DNA from: a virus
Virus record (IMG/VR): IMGVR_UViG_3300021963_000744
Coordinates: 1 to 21,762 of that record
DNA: 21,762 bases
Strand: one strand, 5' to 3'
In this document: piece after piece, positions 5,339 to 11,103 of the stretch
Position numbering within the stretch: position 1 is the stretch's first letter
Layout: each line of letters starts with the position of its first letter
Notes under the pieces: model-generated
Databases searched by the model: none
The model's input: the letters and a program-made list of their open reading frames with translations, nothing else
What the model was told of the DNA's origin: nothing
Position numbers and translations under genes: made by a program

Positions 5339-5367
5339 ACTATAGGGACACTTTCAGGGGCCCAATT
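5338..5367 (-). repeat. dispersed intergenic element, copy 6
   Basis: This copy has the AATTGGGCCC variant followed by CTGAAAGTGTCCC and TATAGTA. It lies between the 54-aa gene (stop at 5368) and the nucleotidyltransferase-like gene. It is the one copy where the abutting ATG seems truly needed as a start, because the next sequence (MKNTHLEHPEDS) belongs to the conserved domain. Confidence 0.95.
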
Positions 5368-5532
5368 TTAATCAATGGGAAGTTTTGCTACGCTTTTACC
5401 TTTCTTATGATCTGTGATGTATTTTCGTGCTGATGCTTCAGTTCTACACAGTTTTTCAAGTTGTTGACCATTATGTATGATAATGTATCCACGGTTTCCA
5501 TAAGGCACAGCAGCGTATGTATCCTTGAACAT
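5368..5532 (-). CDS. small basic hypothetical protein (54 aa)
   Basis: The start at 5532 (MFKDTYAAVPYGNRGYIIIH) is set by a perfect Shine-Dalgarno sequence eight bases upstream. An ATG at 5550 that overlaps the helicase stop is less likely. The protein has strands (AAVPYG, GYIIIHNG), a helix (LEKLCRTEASARKYITDH) and a basic end. It resembles a small beta-alpha module seen in phage hypotheticals. Function unknown. Confidence 0.75.
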   Translation of the reverse strand: MFKDTYAAVPYGNRGYIIIHNGQQLEKLCRTEASARKYITDHKKGKSVAKLPID

Positions 5533-5540
5533 AGTAAATC

Positions 5541-5546
5541 CCTCCT
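5541..5546 (-). promoter_or_regulatory. strong Shine-Dalgarno sequence deciding the start at 5532
   Basis: AGGAGG lies eight bases before the ATG at 5532 and partly overlaps the helicase stop codon. It is the clearest ribosome-binding site in the window; many other genes here have none. Confidence 0.8.
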
Positions 5547-6719
5547 TCATCGCCGCACCACACTTACAGCAGGTTCACCTTTCTGGAAGATAGTATCAAC
5601 AACTGCTTGCACACTACGAGCGGTGCTGATACCAACCTTATCATACACAGGCACACAAACCAGACCAAACTTCTTGGATTCATCACCCAAACGGATCACA
5701 CGGCCGATAGTCTGCGAAATACCAATGTAGTCCATGTTACGCATAAACAACACTGCTTCCAGTCCAGAGACATTGATGCCTTCAGATAAGATGCTATGGT
5801 GAATCACAACAAATCGCTTGCTGCTATCCTTACCCCACGCATTGAGAGTATCAAAGAACTTCTCACGATCCACCTTCTTGCCATCAATAACTGCGCCAGT
5901 CTTAGATGTAATCATCATCCAAGAATAACCACGCTGTTGCAGTTGCGAACAGAAGTCAGATTCAGATACCAAACCAACAATTTGTTTGGTGGTGCGACCA
6001 CAAATCAGAACCTTTTTGACGCTCTGGTCATCAATAGTCTCCAGCAGATTCTCAGCATCACGCTCAAAAACTACCTGACGATCTTTGACCATCGGCAACT
6101 GCTTGACCACAACTTTAGGAGGCAGAATGTAACCACCGTCCACCAGTTCAGGTGCAGGAACCTGACAGATTACCTGACCATAAACCTCAGGAAGATTCAT
6201 TCCTGGTTTGTTGATAGTGATGGAATGTTTGGGAGTTGCAGTAAAGAAGTAGCAACGATCTGCATTAGCAGAGAAGTGCTCTGTTGCGGGGAAGAAGTTA
6301 CGCTTGACGCTATTATGTGCCTCATCAAAGTAAATCGTATCCACATCAATCTCGGCATCAACAATACGTTGCAGCGAATTGTACGTGGTGAAGATCAGTT
6401 GATGTTTGTATGCACGACGAGACCAGTTGTAAATCTCTGTGGGGTTGGTGGTGCTAATGTGGTGCGTTTCACCACTGTGAACGTGCAGAACTGCAACAGT
6501 TTTGATGTGCTCCAGAAACTCACTAGAGAGTTGTTCTGCAAGCAAAATGCGCGGAGCAACTACAACAACTGTTTGTGGAGTTTCTGACTGAAATAGACGC
6601 AGAGTATCATAGATCATTTTCAGTGTTTTACCACCGCCAGTAGGCACAATCACTTGGCCTTTGTTGTGCTTTTGCATAGCAGCAACAGCACGATGTTGAT
6701 GAGGACGAAGAGTAATCAC
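5547..6719 (-). CDS. SF2 DEAH-box helicase (390 aa)
   Basis: This is an ATP-dependent DNA or RNA helicase/translocase of superfamily 2. The Q-like region (TLRPHQHRAVAAM) precedes Walker A at 26-32 (PTGGGKT). Motif Ia follows as VVAPRILLAEQL, DEAH is at 132-135, motif III is TAT at 160-162, and motif VI near the C-terminus is QTIGRVIRLG with the arginine finger. It lacks extra nuclease or accessory domains, so it is a minimal RecA-like tandem. T4-like phages carry comparable helicases (UvsW-type) in replication and recombination, but a specific orthology cannot be claimed. It is ATGA-coupled to the 64-aa gene upstream. Confidence 0.93.
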   Translation of the reverse strand: MITLRPHQHRAVAAMQKHNKGQVIVPTGGGKTLKMIYDTLRLFQSETPQTVVVVAPRILLAEQLSSEFLEHIKTVAVLHVHSGETHHISTTNPTEIYNWSRRAYKHQLIFTTYNSLQRIVDAEIDVDTIYFDEAHNSVKRNFFPATEHFSANADRCYFFTATPKHSITINKPGMNLPEVYGQVICQVPAPELVDGGYILPPKVVVKQLPMVKDRQVVFERDAENLLETIDDQSVKKVLICGRTTKQIVGLVSESDFCSQLQQRGYSWMMITSKTGAVIDGKKVDREKFFDTLNAWGKDSSKRFVVIHHSILSEGINVSGLEAVLFMRNMDYIGISQTIGRVIRLGDESKKFGLVCVPVYDKVGISTARSVQAVVDTIFQKGEPAVSVVRR

Positions 6720-6910
6720 TTGTTCAGAATGTTGTTAAGGTCGTCAATCACAGAGTTCATCGCAGCGCGAGAATAACCTGTCGCAAAAGGATAGGTTTTC
6801 TCGTAACTATCGCTCTCGGATGAATCAACATTGTAGCACACGTTGACTGCATCCTGCAAGTTACCAATTAGACGTTTTAGGGTATCAACCCCCACAGTCA
6901 CGGTTTCCAT
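6716..6910 (-). CDS. small hypothetical protein (64 aa)
   Basis: It begins METVTVGVDTLKRLIGNLQ, and its short helices with Tyr and Ser (SYEKTYPFATGYSRAAMNSV) resemble a cyanophage hypothetical that often accompanies helicase genes. It heads the block 6910-5368, with the ATG 36-38 bases after the element's TATAGT, the longest such leader here. ATGA coupling links it to the helicase. Function unknown; a helicase partner role is only a positional guess. Confidence 0.75.
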   Translation of the reverse strand: METVTVGVDTLKRLIGNLQDAVNVCYNVDSSESDSYEKTYPFATGYSRAAMNSVIDDLNNILNK

Positions 6911-6948
6911 AATGTTGTAGGCGATTCTAGAGGGGTCTCAGGTGGTTG

Positions 6949-6978
6949 TACTATAGGGACAGTTTCAGGGGCCCAGTT
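6949..6978 (-). repeat. dispersed intergenic element, copy 7
   Basis: This copy has one internal substitution (CTGAAACTGTCCC in place of CTGAAAGTGTCCC). It lies between the basic 204-aa protein (stop at 6980) and the 64-aa gene. The change falls in the predicted loop of the element's hairpin, leaving the GGG/CCC pairing intact. Confidence 0.95.
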
Positions 6979-6979
6979 A

Positions 6980-7594
6980 TCAATCTTCGTCTTTATCAGG
7001 TCCGGTGTACTTATGCTTCAGTTCGCTTTCTTTCTTTTTACCTGTTGCCTTTAGAACTAAATCACGGAGTTTTTGCTTTCCAGCTCTCACCATTTGTTTT
7101 TTCTCTGCCCTGGTATATTTGCCTTTGATTTGATGTTCTTCAGGTTTTCTAGAACTTGAAAACCTTTCATCACTTGGTTTTGCTTTTGCTTTGGGTTCAG
7201 TTTTCTTTGTAAGTAATTTTGATGCTTGCTTTTCTAATTCTTTTGCTTTTGGTTTAGGTGCAGCACCACCAGACTTAGCAGCTCTTCGTGCAAGTGCTGC
7301 TTTTCTTCTTTCTTCTTTTGCTGCTGCTAATTGTCTTTCTCTAGCAGAGCCACGCTCTTGCTCTGGTTGCTGTTGACGCTCAGATGCTGCTTTTTGCTTA
7401 CCAATGTCTTTGCGTGGTTTATACTCTGATGGTTTAACTTGTCCACCACCAACTCTCTTGGTTCTGCGGATTTCAGGAGTTGTTTTAACCCTCTTAGCAC
7501 CAATTCTACCACCTTCACCAGTTTTGCGTATTTGACTACCAGACATTACAGCAGCGTCGTATGCTTCAGTGCAAAAGTGGGCAAATGTCTTCAT
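6980..7594 (-). CDS. very basic, low-complexity protein with a capsid-targeting-like N-terminus (204 aa)
   Basis: The N-terminus is MKTFAHFCTEAYDAA. T4 internal head proteins begin with a ten-residue capsid-targeting sequence (MKTYQEFIAE) removed by the prohead protease after Glu; here MKTFAHFCTE ends in Glu at residue 10 and is followed by Ala. The rest is Lys/Arg/Ala/Gln-rich and probably disordered (for example EERRKAALARRAAKSGG, then PKPKAKELEKQASK), as expected for a DNA-binding, histone-like protein. I infer a protein packaged with the genome and perhaps injected. Position -3 is Cys, not the Leu or Ile preferred in T4. A weak late-promoter match lies upstream. Confidence 0.8.
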   Translation of the reverse strand: MKTFAHFCTEAYDAAVMSGSQIRKTGEGGRIGAKRVKTTPEIRRTKRVGGGQVKPSEYKPRKDIGKQKAASERQQQPEQERGSARERQLAAAKEERRKAALARRAAKSGGAAPKPKAKELEKQASKLLTKKTEPKAKAKPSDERFSSSRKPEEHQIKGKYTRAEKKQMVRAGKQKLRDLVLKATGKKKESELKHKYTGPDKDED

Positions 7595-7618
7595 TTCTCT
7601 AAAATAAACCCTTTCAGG

Positions 7619-7626
7619 TATTTAGT
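7619..7626 (-). promoter_or_regulatory. weak late-promoter-like octamer upstream of the basic head-type protein
   Basis: The minus strand reads ACTAAATA, six of eight bases of TATAAATA, about 25 bases before the ATG at 7594, a spacing like that of the other late promoters here. A late promoter would suit a head protein, but the match is weak. Confidence 0.35.
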
Positions 7627-8303
7627 CAAGAGATGTGGTCCAGTTTCTCAACCGCCACGATGTCTTTATGTTTTTTTCTTTTTCCTTTTTCAATTAGATA
7701 AAGTTTATTGTAGTCATAGTTATTATCTCTTGCCCAAATTACAAGTCCACACTTTACAATTTGTGTACCGTCACTAAATGTTATTTTCCAAGTGTATGCT
7801 TGATGATGATTTTTTCCAAATCTAACTGGTGGTTTTATATTTTTTAAGCGTTCCATTTGTTTTTTTCTATAATCAGGATTTTCCCAATTTTTTTTAGTTT
7901 GTATTGATATTTGTTTTTTGCGATTATCATTGAGTTTTTTCCCTCGGAATGCTTTACCAATATTTTCTCTATGCTCATCACTAAAAATTATCCCTTTTCT
8001 TGCCCTACTTATTTTTTTCTTTGTGATTTCGCTCATATTTTTAACACCATCTCCACCATCAGTTTTATTTCTTAAAATACCAGTTCCTAAATCTTTTCTA
8101 CCAAACACAGCAATCATATAGATTTCGTGATTAAATGCTTCTTGTTCTGTTAGGTTATTTTTGAGAAATATAATTCTAGATTTATCTTTCGGTGGTTTTA
8201 TTTCATTCTTTGCTTTTTTATAAGCACGATTTCCTTCCCCCTTTCCAATGTAGTAAGGAGTTCCATCTTCACGCAAATAAGCGTAAGTGTAATAGTTATT
8301 CAT
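7626..8303 (-). CDS. GIY-YIG homing endonuclease (225 aa)
   Basis: The GIY-YIG nuclease fold covers about residues 4-80: YTYAYL (5-10) stands for GIY, YYIG is at 17-20, the conserved Arg is R26, and the catalytic Glu is probably E60 in HEIYMIAVFG. NUMOD3-like DNA-binding repeats follow (ITKKKISRARKG, then HRENIGKAFRGKK), then a linker and a C-terminal helical module (LVIWARDNNYDYNKLY). This is the architecture of T4 Seg-type free-standing endonucleases. The gene is strikingly A+T-rich compared with its neighbours, a sign of transfer. It carries its own terminator, hairpin and late promoter upstream. Confidence 0.92.
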   Translation of the reverse strand: MNNYYTYAYLREDGTPYYIGKGEGNRAYKKAKNEIKPPKDKSRIIFLKNNLTEQEAFNHEIYMIAVFGRKDLGTGILRNKTDGGDGVKNMSEITKKKISRARKGIIFSDEHRENIGKAFRGKKLNDNRKKQISIQTKKNWENPDYRKKQMERLKNIKPPVRFGKNHHQAYTWKITFSDGTQIVKCGLVIWARDNNYDYNKLYLIEKGKRKKHKDIVAVEKLDHIS

Positions 8304-8326
8304 ACTGCTTTATGTTTGGTCTTGAT

Positions 8327-8334
8327 TATTTATA
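8327..8334 (-). promoter_or_regulatory. exact T4-type late promoter (TATAAATA)
   Basis: The minus strand is an exact match to the T4 late octamer TATAAATA, 24 bases upstream of the GIY-YIG start at 8303, where initiation would give a leader of roughly 15-18 bases. Confidence 0.75.
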
Positions 8335-8336
8335 TC

Positions 8337-8359
8337 AAAAAAGGGGCATTTTTGCCCCT
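8337..8359 (-). terminator. factor-independent terminator
   Basis: On the minus strand AGGGGC (8359-8354) pairs with GCCCCT (8347-8342) around a six-base loop and is followed by six T residues (8342-8337). It ends transcripts from the genes at 8397-8752 and isolates the endonuclease from upstream transcription until the late promoter fires. Confidence 0.85.
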
Positions 8360-8396
8360 CTAATGTGCTTGTGCGACCAAACATAAGCATTAGTAT

Positions 8397-8612
8397 TTAG
8401 TTGTTTTCAGCGTCTCGTAGTTTATCTTGAGCGGACTTGCTTACCTTACAGACCCTATCTTCTGCATAAAGTTGCAGCACACGTTCGCGGCGAGTTGCAA
8501 TCAGAAGGTCATACTGTGCTTGTTGCTCTTTCGTAAAGATAAAGTCTTGTTTCCTCCAAGCATCCTTTAATTCACGAATGTGGGGGAGCACGTTAGCAAT
8601 AGTTTCAGACAT
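8397..8612 (-). CDS. conserved small hypothetical protein (71 aa)
   Basis: It begins MSETIANVLPHIRELKDAWR and is helical, with RKQDFIFTKEQQAQYDLL and a basic Arg-rich segment (ATRRERVLQLY), ending RDAENN. It resembles a cyanomyovirus hypothetical from memory. It follows the 45-aa gene by two bases, and its stop is a short distance before the terminator at 8337-8359. Function unknown. Confidence 0.75.
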   Translation of the reverse strand: MSETIANVLPHIRELKDAWRKQDFIFTKEQQAQYDLLIATRRERVLQLYAEDRVCKVSKSAQDKLRDAENN

Positions 8613-8614
8613 AA

Positions 8615-8752
8615 TTAGAAGTCAAAATTAGAGTTCAGAAATGCGTTGAAGGATTTGTCGTCATCTTTCTCATCAAAGATGCCTTCATTCATCTCATCAA
8701 CAAAGTCAAAGGAAGAGAAATCTTCAATTTGGATGTCGTCAAAAGAATCCAT
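8615..8752 (-). CDS. small very acidic protein (45 aa)
   Basis: It begins MDSFDDIQIEDFSSFDFVDE and ends NSNFDF. Nearly all charges are Asp or Glu, with many Phe residues, giving a short acidic aromatic peptide. It is the first gene after element copy 8, with the ATG about 18 bases past the element's TATAAT-like box. Acidic phage peptides of this kind sometimes mimic DNA or bind host proteins; no evidence for this here beyond composition. Confidence 0.65.
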   Translation of the reverse strand: MDSFDDIQIEDFSSFDFVDEMNEGIFDEKDDDKSFNAFLNSNFDF

Positions 8753-8769
8753 AATTTATGGGTTGCTTA

Positions 8770-8799
8770 CATTATAGGGACACTTTCAGGGGCCCAGTT
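8770..8799 (-). repeat. dispersed intergenic element, copy 8
   Basis: The core AACTGGGCCC and CTGAAAGTGTCCC is intact, but the box reads TATAAT, a perfect sigma70 -10 hexamer, followed by GTAAGCA. It lies between the MKTF protein (stop 8804) and the 45-aa acidic gene. This copy gives the best hint that the box acts as a -10 element. Confidence 0.93.
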
Positions 8800-8803
8800 T
8801 TCA

Positions 8804-8995
8804 TCAACGGGACATGATTGCTTTCATCTCTGCACGTTTCTGTGATTGCTGTGATCTTGCTTCTGCACCTATTTCACTATGAACGTGCTTGATTTGTGCT
8901 GACTTTTGTGTTGCTTGGCGTCTTGCAATCTGTTTATTATACTCATTAGGCTCCATGTGTGGAGTTTGTTCCATAAATTGCTGAAACGTCTTCAT
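8804..8995 (-). CDS. small basic protein with a capsid-targeting-like N-terminus (63 aa)
   Basis: The start MKTFQQFMEQ is close to the T4 capsid-targeting peptide MKTYQEFIAE, although residue 10 is Gln where cleavage would need Glu. The remainder is polar and basic (YNKQIARRQATQKSAQIKH, then QSQKRAEMKAIMSR). A late promoter within a short inverted repeat lies directly upstream, which suits a virion-associated protein. I infer a second packaged or head-associated protein alongside 6980-7594; a short helical peptide of another role is possible. Confidence 0.7.
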   Translation of the reverse strand: MKTFQQFMEQTPHMEPNEYNKQIARRQATQKSAQIKHVHSEIGAEARSQQSQKRAEMKAIMSR

Positions 8996-9201
8996 TTTAC
9001 CAACACTTTTTCATTATTTATTGTTGGTACGTCATTCCAGTGCCTTACGACCCCCGCAACAATAAAACAGTTAGTAATAAGATAACTGAGGAATAAAAGA
9101 GTCCGTATGTAAGCAATGTTGTCTGCTTCTCTGTCATTTTTACCTGCTTTCTCTCCTAGTGCTTTACACCAAAGTCTCCAAAAGTTCTTTTTCTTCTTCA
9201 T
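8992..9201 (-). CDS. single-span membrane protein (69 aa)
   Basis: A basic N-terminus (MKKKKNFWRLWCKALGEKAG) precedes a hydrophobic segment at about residues 34-52 (TLLFLSYLITNCFIVAGVV) and a polar tail. The FWRLWxKALGEK and transmembrane pattern is one I recall from cyanomyoviruses as a hypothetical. It overlaps the upstream gene by 38 bases and the MKTF gene by ATGA. A positive-inside topology puts the C-terminus in the periplasm. Function unknown. Confidence 0.8.
   Translation of the reverse strand: MKKKKNFWRLWCKALGEKAGKNDREADNIAYIRTLLFLSYLITNCFIVAGVVRHWNDVPTINNEKVLVK
8998..9029 (-). promoter_or_regulatory. late promoter inside an 8-bp inverted repeat
   Basis: TACCAACA (sense, 9029-9022) pairs with TGTTGGTA (9005-8998). 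The octamer AATAAATA (9022-9015) sits in the loop, sharing its first base with the 5' arm. The 3' arm ends two bases before the ATG at 8995. The structure lies inside the 3' end of the membrane-protein gene at 8992-9201. It is the third case in the window of a late promoter nested within a start-masking hairpin. Confidence 0.65.
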
Positions 9202-9427
9202 ACACAGATTCTCTTGATTTTATATACTCTAACTCTTTCCACTGTTCTGGATAACAAACAACAAGCACTCTTTCATTTCTGTGTAGGCAACACGCTTGAT
9301 AGTTTTCACAGTCTTTTGGGCGCACAGATACTTCTATTGTAATGTATTCTTTGTCCTTAAAATAAACCCAACCTTCAACACCTTTGGTCCAGCGAACATA
9401 GTCATTGATTTTGGGTTCGTAAGTCAT
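9164..9427 (-). CDS. conserved small hypothetical protein (87 aa)
   Basis: It begins MTYEPKINDYVRWTKGVEGW and looks like a small beta-barrel-like domain (VEGWVYFKDKEYITIEVSV) followed by a Cys-bearing strand (ACCLHRNERVLVVCY) and a Trp-rich helix. This pattern is familiar from cyanophage hypotheticals. ATGA coupling joins it to the gene before, and a 38-base overlap to the gene after. Function unknown. Confidence 0.8.
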   Translation of the reverse strand: MTYEPKINDYVRWTKGVEGWVYFKDKEYITIEVSVRPKDCENYQACCLHRNERVLVVCYPEQWKELEYIKSRESVYEEEKELLETLV

Positions 9428-9723
9428 ACAAAACAGGATTCTAGAATGGTTTGTTTTAACGGCATCGCTGTATAGTTTCTGGTATTCTTGAAACTTACAA
9501 CTTTACCAACTTCTTTACTATTTACAGGACTATAGAACTCACACTTTTTGTAGTTGTAGAACCCCCAAATAGTGCGGGTAGACTTACCCAAATTGTAATC
9601 AAACTTGCGGTGGCAACGCAACCAAATAGAAAAGACACCACGTTTGAACTCTTCAACTTCATAACTATAATCCTTTGGTGGTTTGTGAGTAAATTGTGGA
9701 ATCAAATCAATGGAGAGTTTCAT
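9424..9723 (-). CDS. hypothetical protein (99 aa)
   Basis: The start at 9723 (MKLSIDLIPQFTHKPPKDYS) is an ATG sharing TGATG with the preceding stop; an upstream TTG at 9729 is less likely. The protein is rich in aromatic and basic residues and probably all-beta (GVFSIWLRCHRKF, TIWGFYNYKKCEF). No family recognised. Confidence 0.75.
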   Translation of the reverse strand: MKLSIDLIPQFTHKPPKDYSYEVEEFKRGVFSIWLRCHRKFDYNLGKSTRTIWGFYNYKKCEFYSPVNSKEVGKVVSFKNTRNYTAMPLKQTILESCFV

Positions 9724-9890
9724 CAGCAATCGTAATACTTATCGTATGAGAGTAGTTTAATCTGCTCTTGAAGTTGCAGAATCTCTTTCTGCTGATCTGT
9801 AATCTTTTGTTGTAGTTCGGTGATGCGTTCTTGATATTGAGTTTTAAGTTCACCAATCATTCTATTGGTGTTTTCTACATTCTGCGTCAC
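9723..9890 (-). CDS. small coiled-coil protein, GTG start (55 aa)
   Basis: From a GTG at 9890 that overlaps the preceding TGA, it reads MTQNVENTNRMIGELKTQ and then a Gln/Leu heptad pattern (QERITELQQKITDQQKEIL, QLQEQIKLL), which predicts a single coiled coil, ending SYDKYYDC. An ATG at 9857 would give a shorter 44-aa form. A role as a small dimerising protein is plausible; function unknown. Confidence 0.65.
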   Translation of the reverse strand: MTQNVENTNRMIGELKTQYQERITELQQKITDQQKEILQLQEQIKLLSYDKYYDC

Positions 9891-10129
9891 GTTGTAAAAG
9901 ATTCAACAACACTAGATTCTACATCTTCAGCAAGAGCATAAGTCCTTGAGTTCAAGATGTTTTCTTTGAGATCGCTGTAGTATTTCTCATAGAAATTACC
10001 GTCATCTTCAGCAGAAATCAAATCAAAACACTCATCATCATCTTCTGCAATCACATTCCAAACACCACCGTATTCACTGGAGGGAAAAGGAACATAATGA
10101 TCTACGATGTAAAGAAACTTTTGTGCCAT
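9887..10129 (-). CDS. conserved small acidic hypothetical protein (80 aa)
   Basis: It begins MAQKFLYIVDHYVPFPSSEY and continues with GGVWNVIAEDDDECFDLISA, a ferredoxin-like strand and acidic-loop pattern that I recall from cyanophage hypotheticals. It ends VVESFTT. It starts 20 bases after the membrane protein at 10150-10263 and is GTGA-coupled to the coiled-coil gene. Function unknown. Confidence 0.8.
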   Translation of the reverse strand: MAQKFLYIVDHYVPFPSSEYGGVWNVIAEDDDECFDLISAEDDGNFYEKYYSDLKENILNSRTYALAEDVESSVVESFTT

Positions 10130-10149
10130 TGTTGTTTGTAAGTTACCTC

Positions 10150-10263
10150 TTAATTGTAATAGTTTTCGTCGCCTTCGTCAAGAATGTTTCGGTCAGCAGC
10201 AAAGATAAATGCTGTACCGATTGTAAGTAAAGAACCAAGTGCCATTCCAAGTAAAAACGTCAT
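10150..10263 (-). CDS. tiny single-span membrane protein (37 aa)
   Basis: An N-terminal hydrophobic segment (MTFLLGMALGSLLTIGTAFI) is followed by a short acidic tail ending DEGDENYYN. It is TGATG-coupled to the 45-aa gene upstream, the last of four overlapping mini-genes. Such short phage membrane peptides are often host-interaction factors, but no function can be assigned. Confidence 0.65.
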   Translation of the reverse strand: MTFLLGMALGSLLTIGTAFIFAADRNILDEGDENYYN

Positions 10264-10400
10264 CAATAAAACTCCGCGAGATAGTAGTCAACTGTAACTT
10301 CGTATTTTGCTGCTTCAGCTTCAACTTCCTTCCAAAACTCTTCTGCTGCTTTGTCCATCTCTGCTTTTTTAATCAGATCTCGAATACGTTTGGGAATCAT
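10263..10400 (-). CDS. small helical hypothetical protein (45 aa)
   Basis: It begins MIPKRIRDLIKKAEMDKAAE and is one long charged helix, ending YYLAEFY. An AAGGAG Shine-Dalgarno sequence lies nine bases before the ATG, inside the preceding gene's 3' end. It is overlapped on both sides by genes for membrane peptides. Function unknown. Confidence 0.7.
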   Translation of the reverse strand: MIPKRIRDLIKKAEMDKAAEEFWKEVEAEAAKYEVTVDYYLAEFY

Positions 10401-10522
10401 TTGGATTTCTCCTTAAGTTGTTTTTCTTCTCGTGGATACATCACTCGAAAGTAATACACCATCAGGGATGATACAACTGCAACAAGTGAAGTGTAGATTG
10501 CTATACCAAGTCCAACACTCAT
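10397..10522 (-). CDS. tiny single-span membrane protein (41 aa)
   Basis: Residues 1-23 (MSVGLGIAIYTSLVAVVSSL, then MVY) form a hydrophobic span, followed by a basic tail (YPREEKQLKEKSK). The positive charge after the span predicts that the C-terminus is cytoplasmic. It overlaps both neighbours by four bases (ATGA). Function unknown. Confidence 0.65.
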   Translation of the reverse strand: MSVGLGIAIYTSLVAVVSSLMVYYFRVMYPREEKQLKEKSK

Positions 10523-10653
10523 TTTTGTTGTTGAATTGCTTGCTGACGATAGTATGCCTTATACATTGCATCATCACGTTGAATACAAAAGATGTTCCAA
10601 CCAATGATAGCAACAAAACCAACAAGTCCAGCAATAAAATACTTACGGTTCAT
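10519..10653 (-). CDS. tiny single-span membrane protein (44 aa)
   Basis: A short basic start (MNRKYF) precedes a span (IAGLVGFVAIIGWNIFCI) and a polar Gln-rich tail (YRQQAIQQQK). Positive-inside reasoning puts the N-terminus in the cytoplasm, opposite to the preceding entry. It is ATGA-coupled to 10650-11060 upstream. Function unknown. Confidence 0.65.
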   Translation of the reverse strand: MNRKYFIAGLVGFVAIIGWNIFCIQRDDAMYKAYYRQQAIQQQK

Positions 10654-11060
10654 ACTGCAAGTGCTCCAGCGGGGATTTCAACGACTTCAGGCAGTTTGCT
10701 ATCATCAAACTGGTGCATATTATAGCACACCCATTCACCATTGCGGAACACATAAGCATACTCTTCGCTGTTGTTAGGAAGAAGATACTCACACAGATCA
10801 GAATCGTGACGAGGAGGAGCATCTTCACCACGAGCAGAATAATACAGCGGACCTTGCTCTACCGTTTCATTATTCCAACCACAGTTAGTCCAAGGCGAAC
10901 TCATATCACCACCATCAATCAGTTCAGCAACTTTATCTTTGCTGTTGTAATGAGTGCGAAGAATACGACCCATCCATTCAGGATAACCATCCCAATGTGC
11001 ATAAGCAGACAGAATAGAACCATCTGCAAGTTCAAGACCGATGCGTGAGCGAGTTGCCAT
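10650..11060 (-). CDS. conserved phage hypothetical protein (136 aa)
   Basis: The N-terminal block MATRSRIGLELADGSILSAY, then HWDGYPEWMGRIL, and the motif ELIDGGDMSSPW are strongly recognisable as a family that recurs in cyanophages and other large phages and also occurs in bacteria, with no established function. The end (YVFRNGEWVCYNMHQFDD) is also typical. It heads the block 11060-8804, with its ATG 16 bases after the element's TATAGT. The family is recalled, not searched. Confidence 0.88.
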   Translation of the reverse strand: MATRSRIGLELADGSILSAYAHWDGYPEWMGRILRTHYNSKDKVAELIDGGDMSSPWTNCGWNNETVEQGPLYYSARGEDAPPRHDSDLCEYLLPNNSEEYAYVFRNGEWVCYNMHQFDDSKLPEVVEIPAGALAV

Positions 11061-11076
11061 TTTAGAGAGTGCTTAC

Positions 11077-11103
11077 ACTATAGGGACACTTTCAGGGGCC
11101 CAT
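11077..11103 (-). repeat. dispersed intergenic element, copy 9 (5' end altered)
   Basis: GGGCCC, CTGAAAGTGTCCC and TATAGT are intact, but the usual AACT or AATT before GGGCCC is replaced by TGAT, which is coding sequence of the truncated methylase. That gene reads into the element and stops at the element's own TGA (within CCCCTGAAAG). The divergence begins exactly at GGGCCC. Confidence 0.93.

Larger units (their letters stand above)
8310..8386 (-). promoter_or_regulatory. 12-bp inverted repeat enclosing a terminator and a late promoter
   Basis: A perfect 12-bp inverted repeat (TTATGTTTGGTC at 8310-8321 and GACCAAACATAA at 8375-8386) encloses, in transcript order, a terminator hairpin and the late promoter octamer. 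The 3' arm ends six bases before the ATG at 8303, so read-through RNA can fold over the start region whereas late-promoter RNA cannot. The arrangement matches that at 3904-3974 although the arm sequences differ. Confidence 0.8.
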
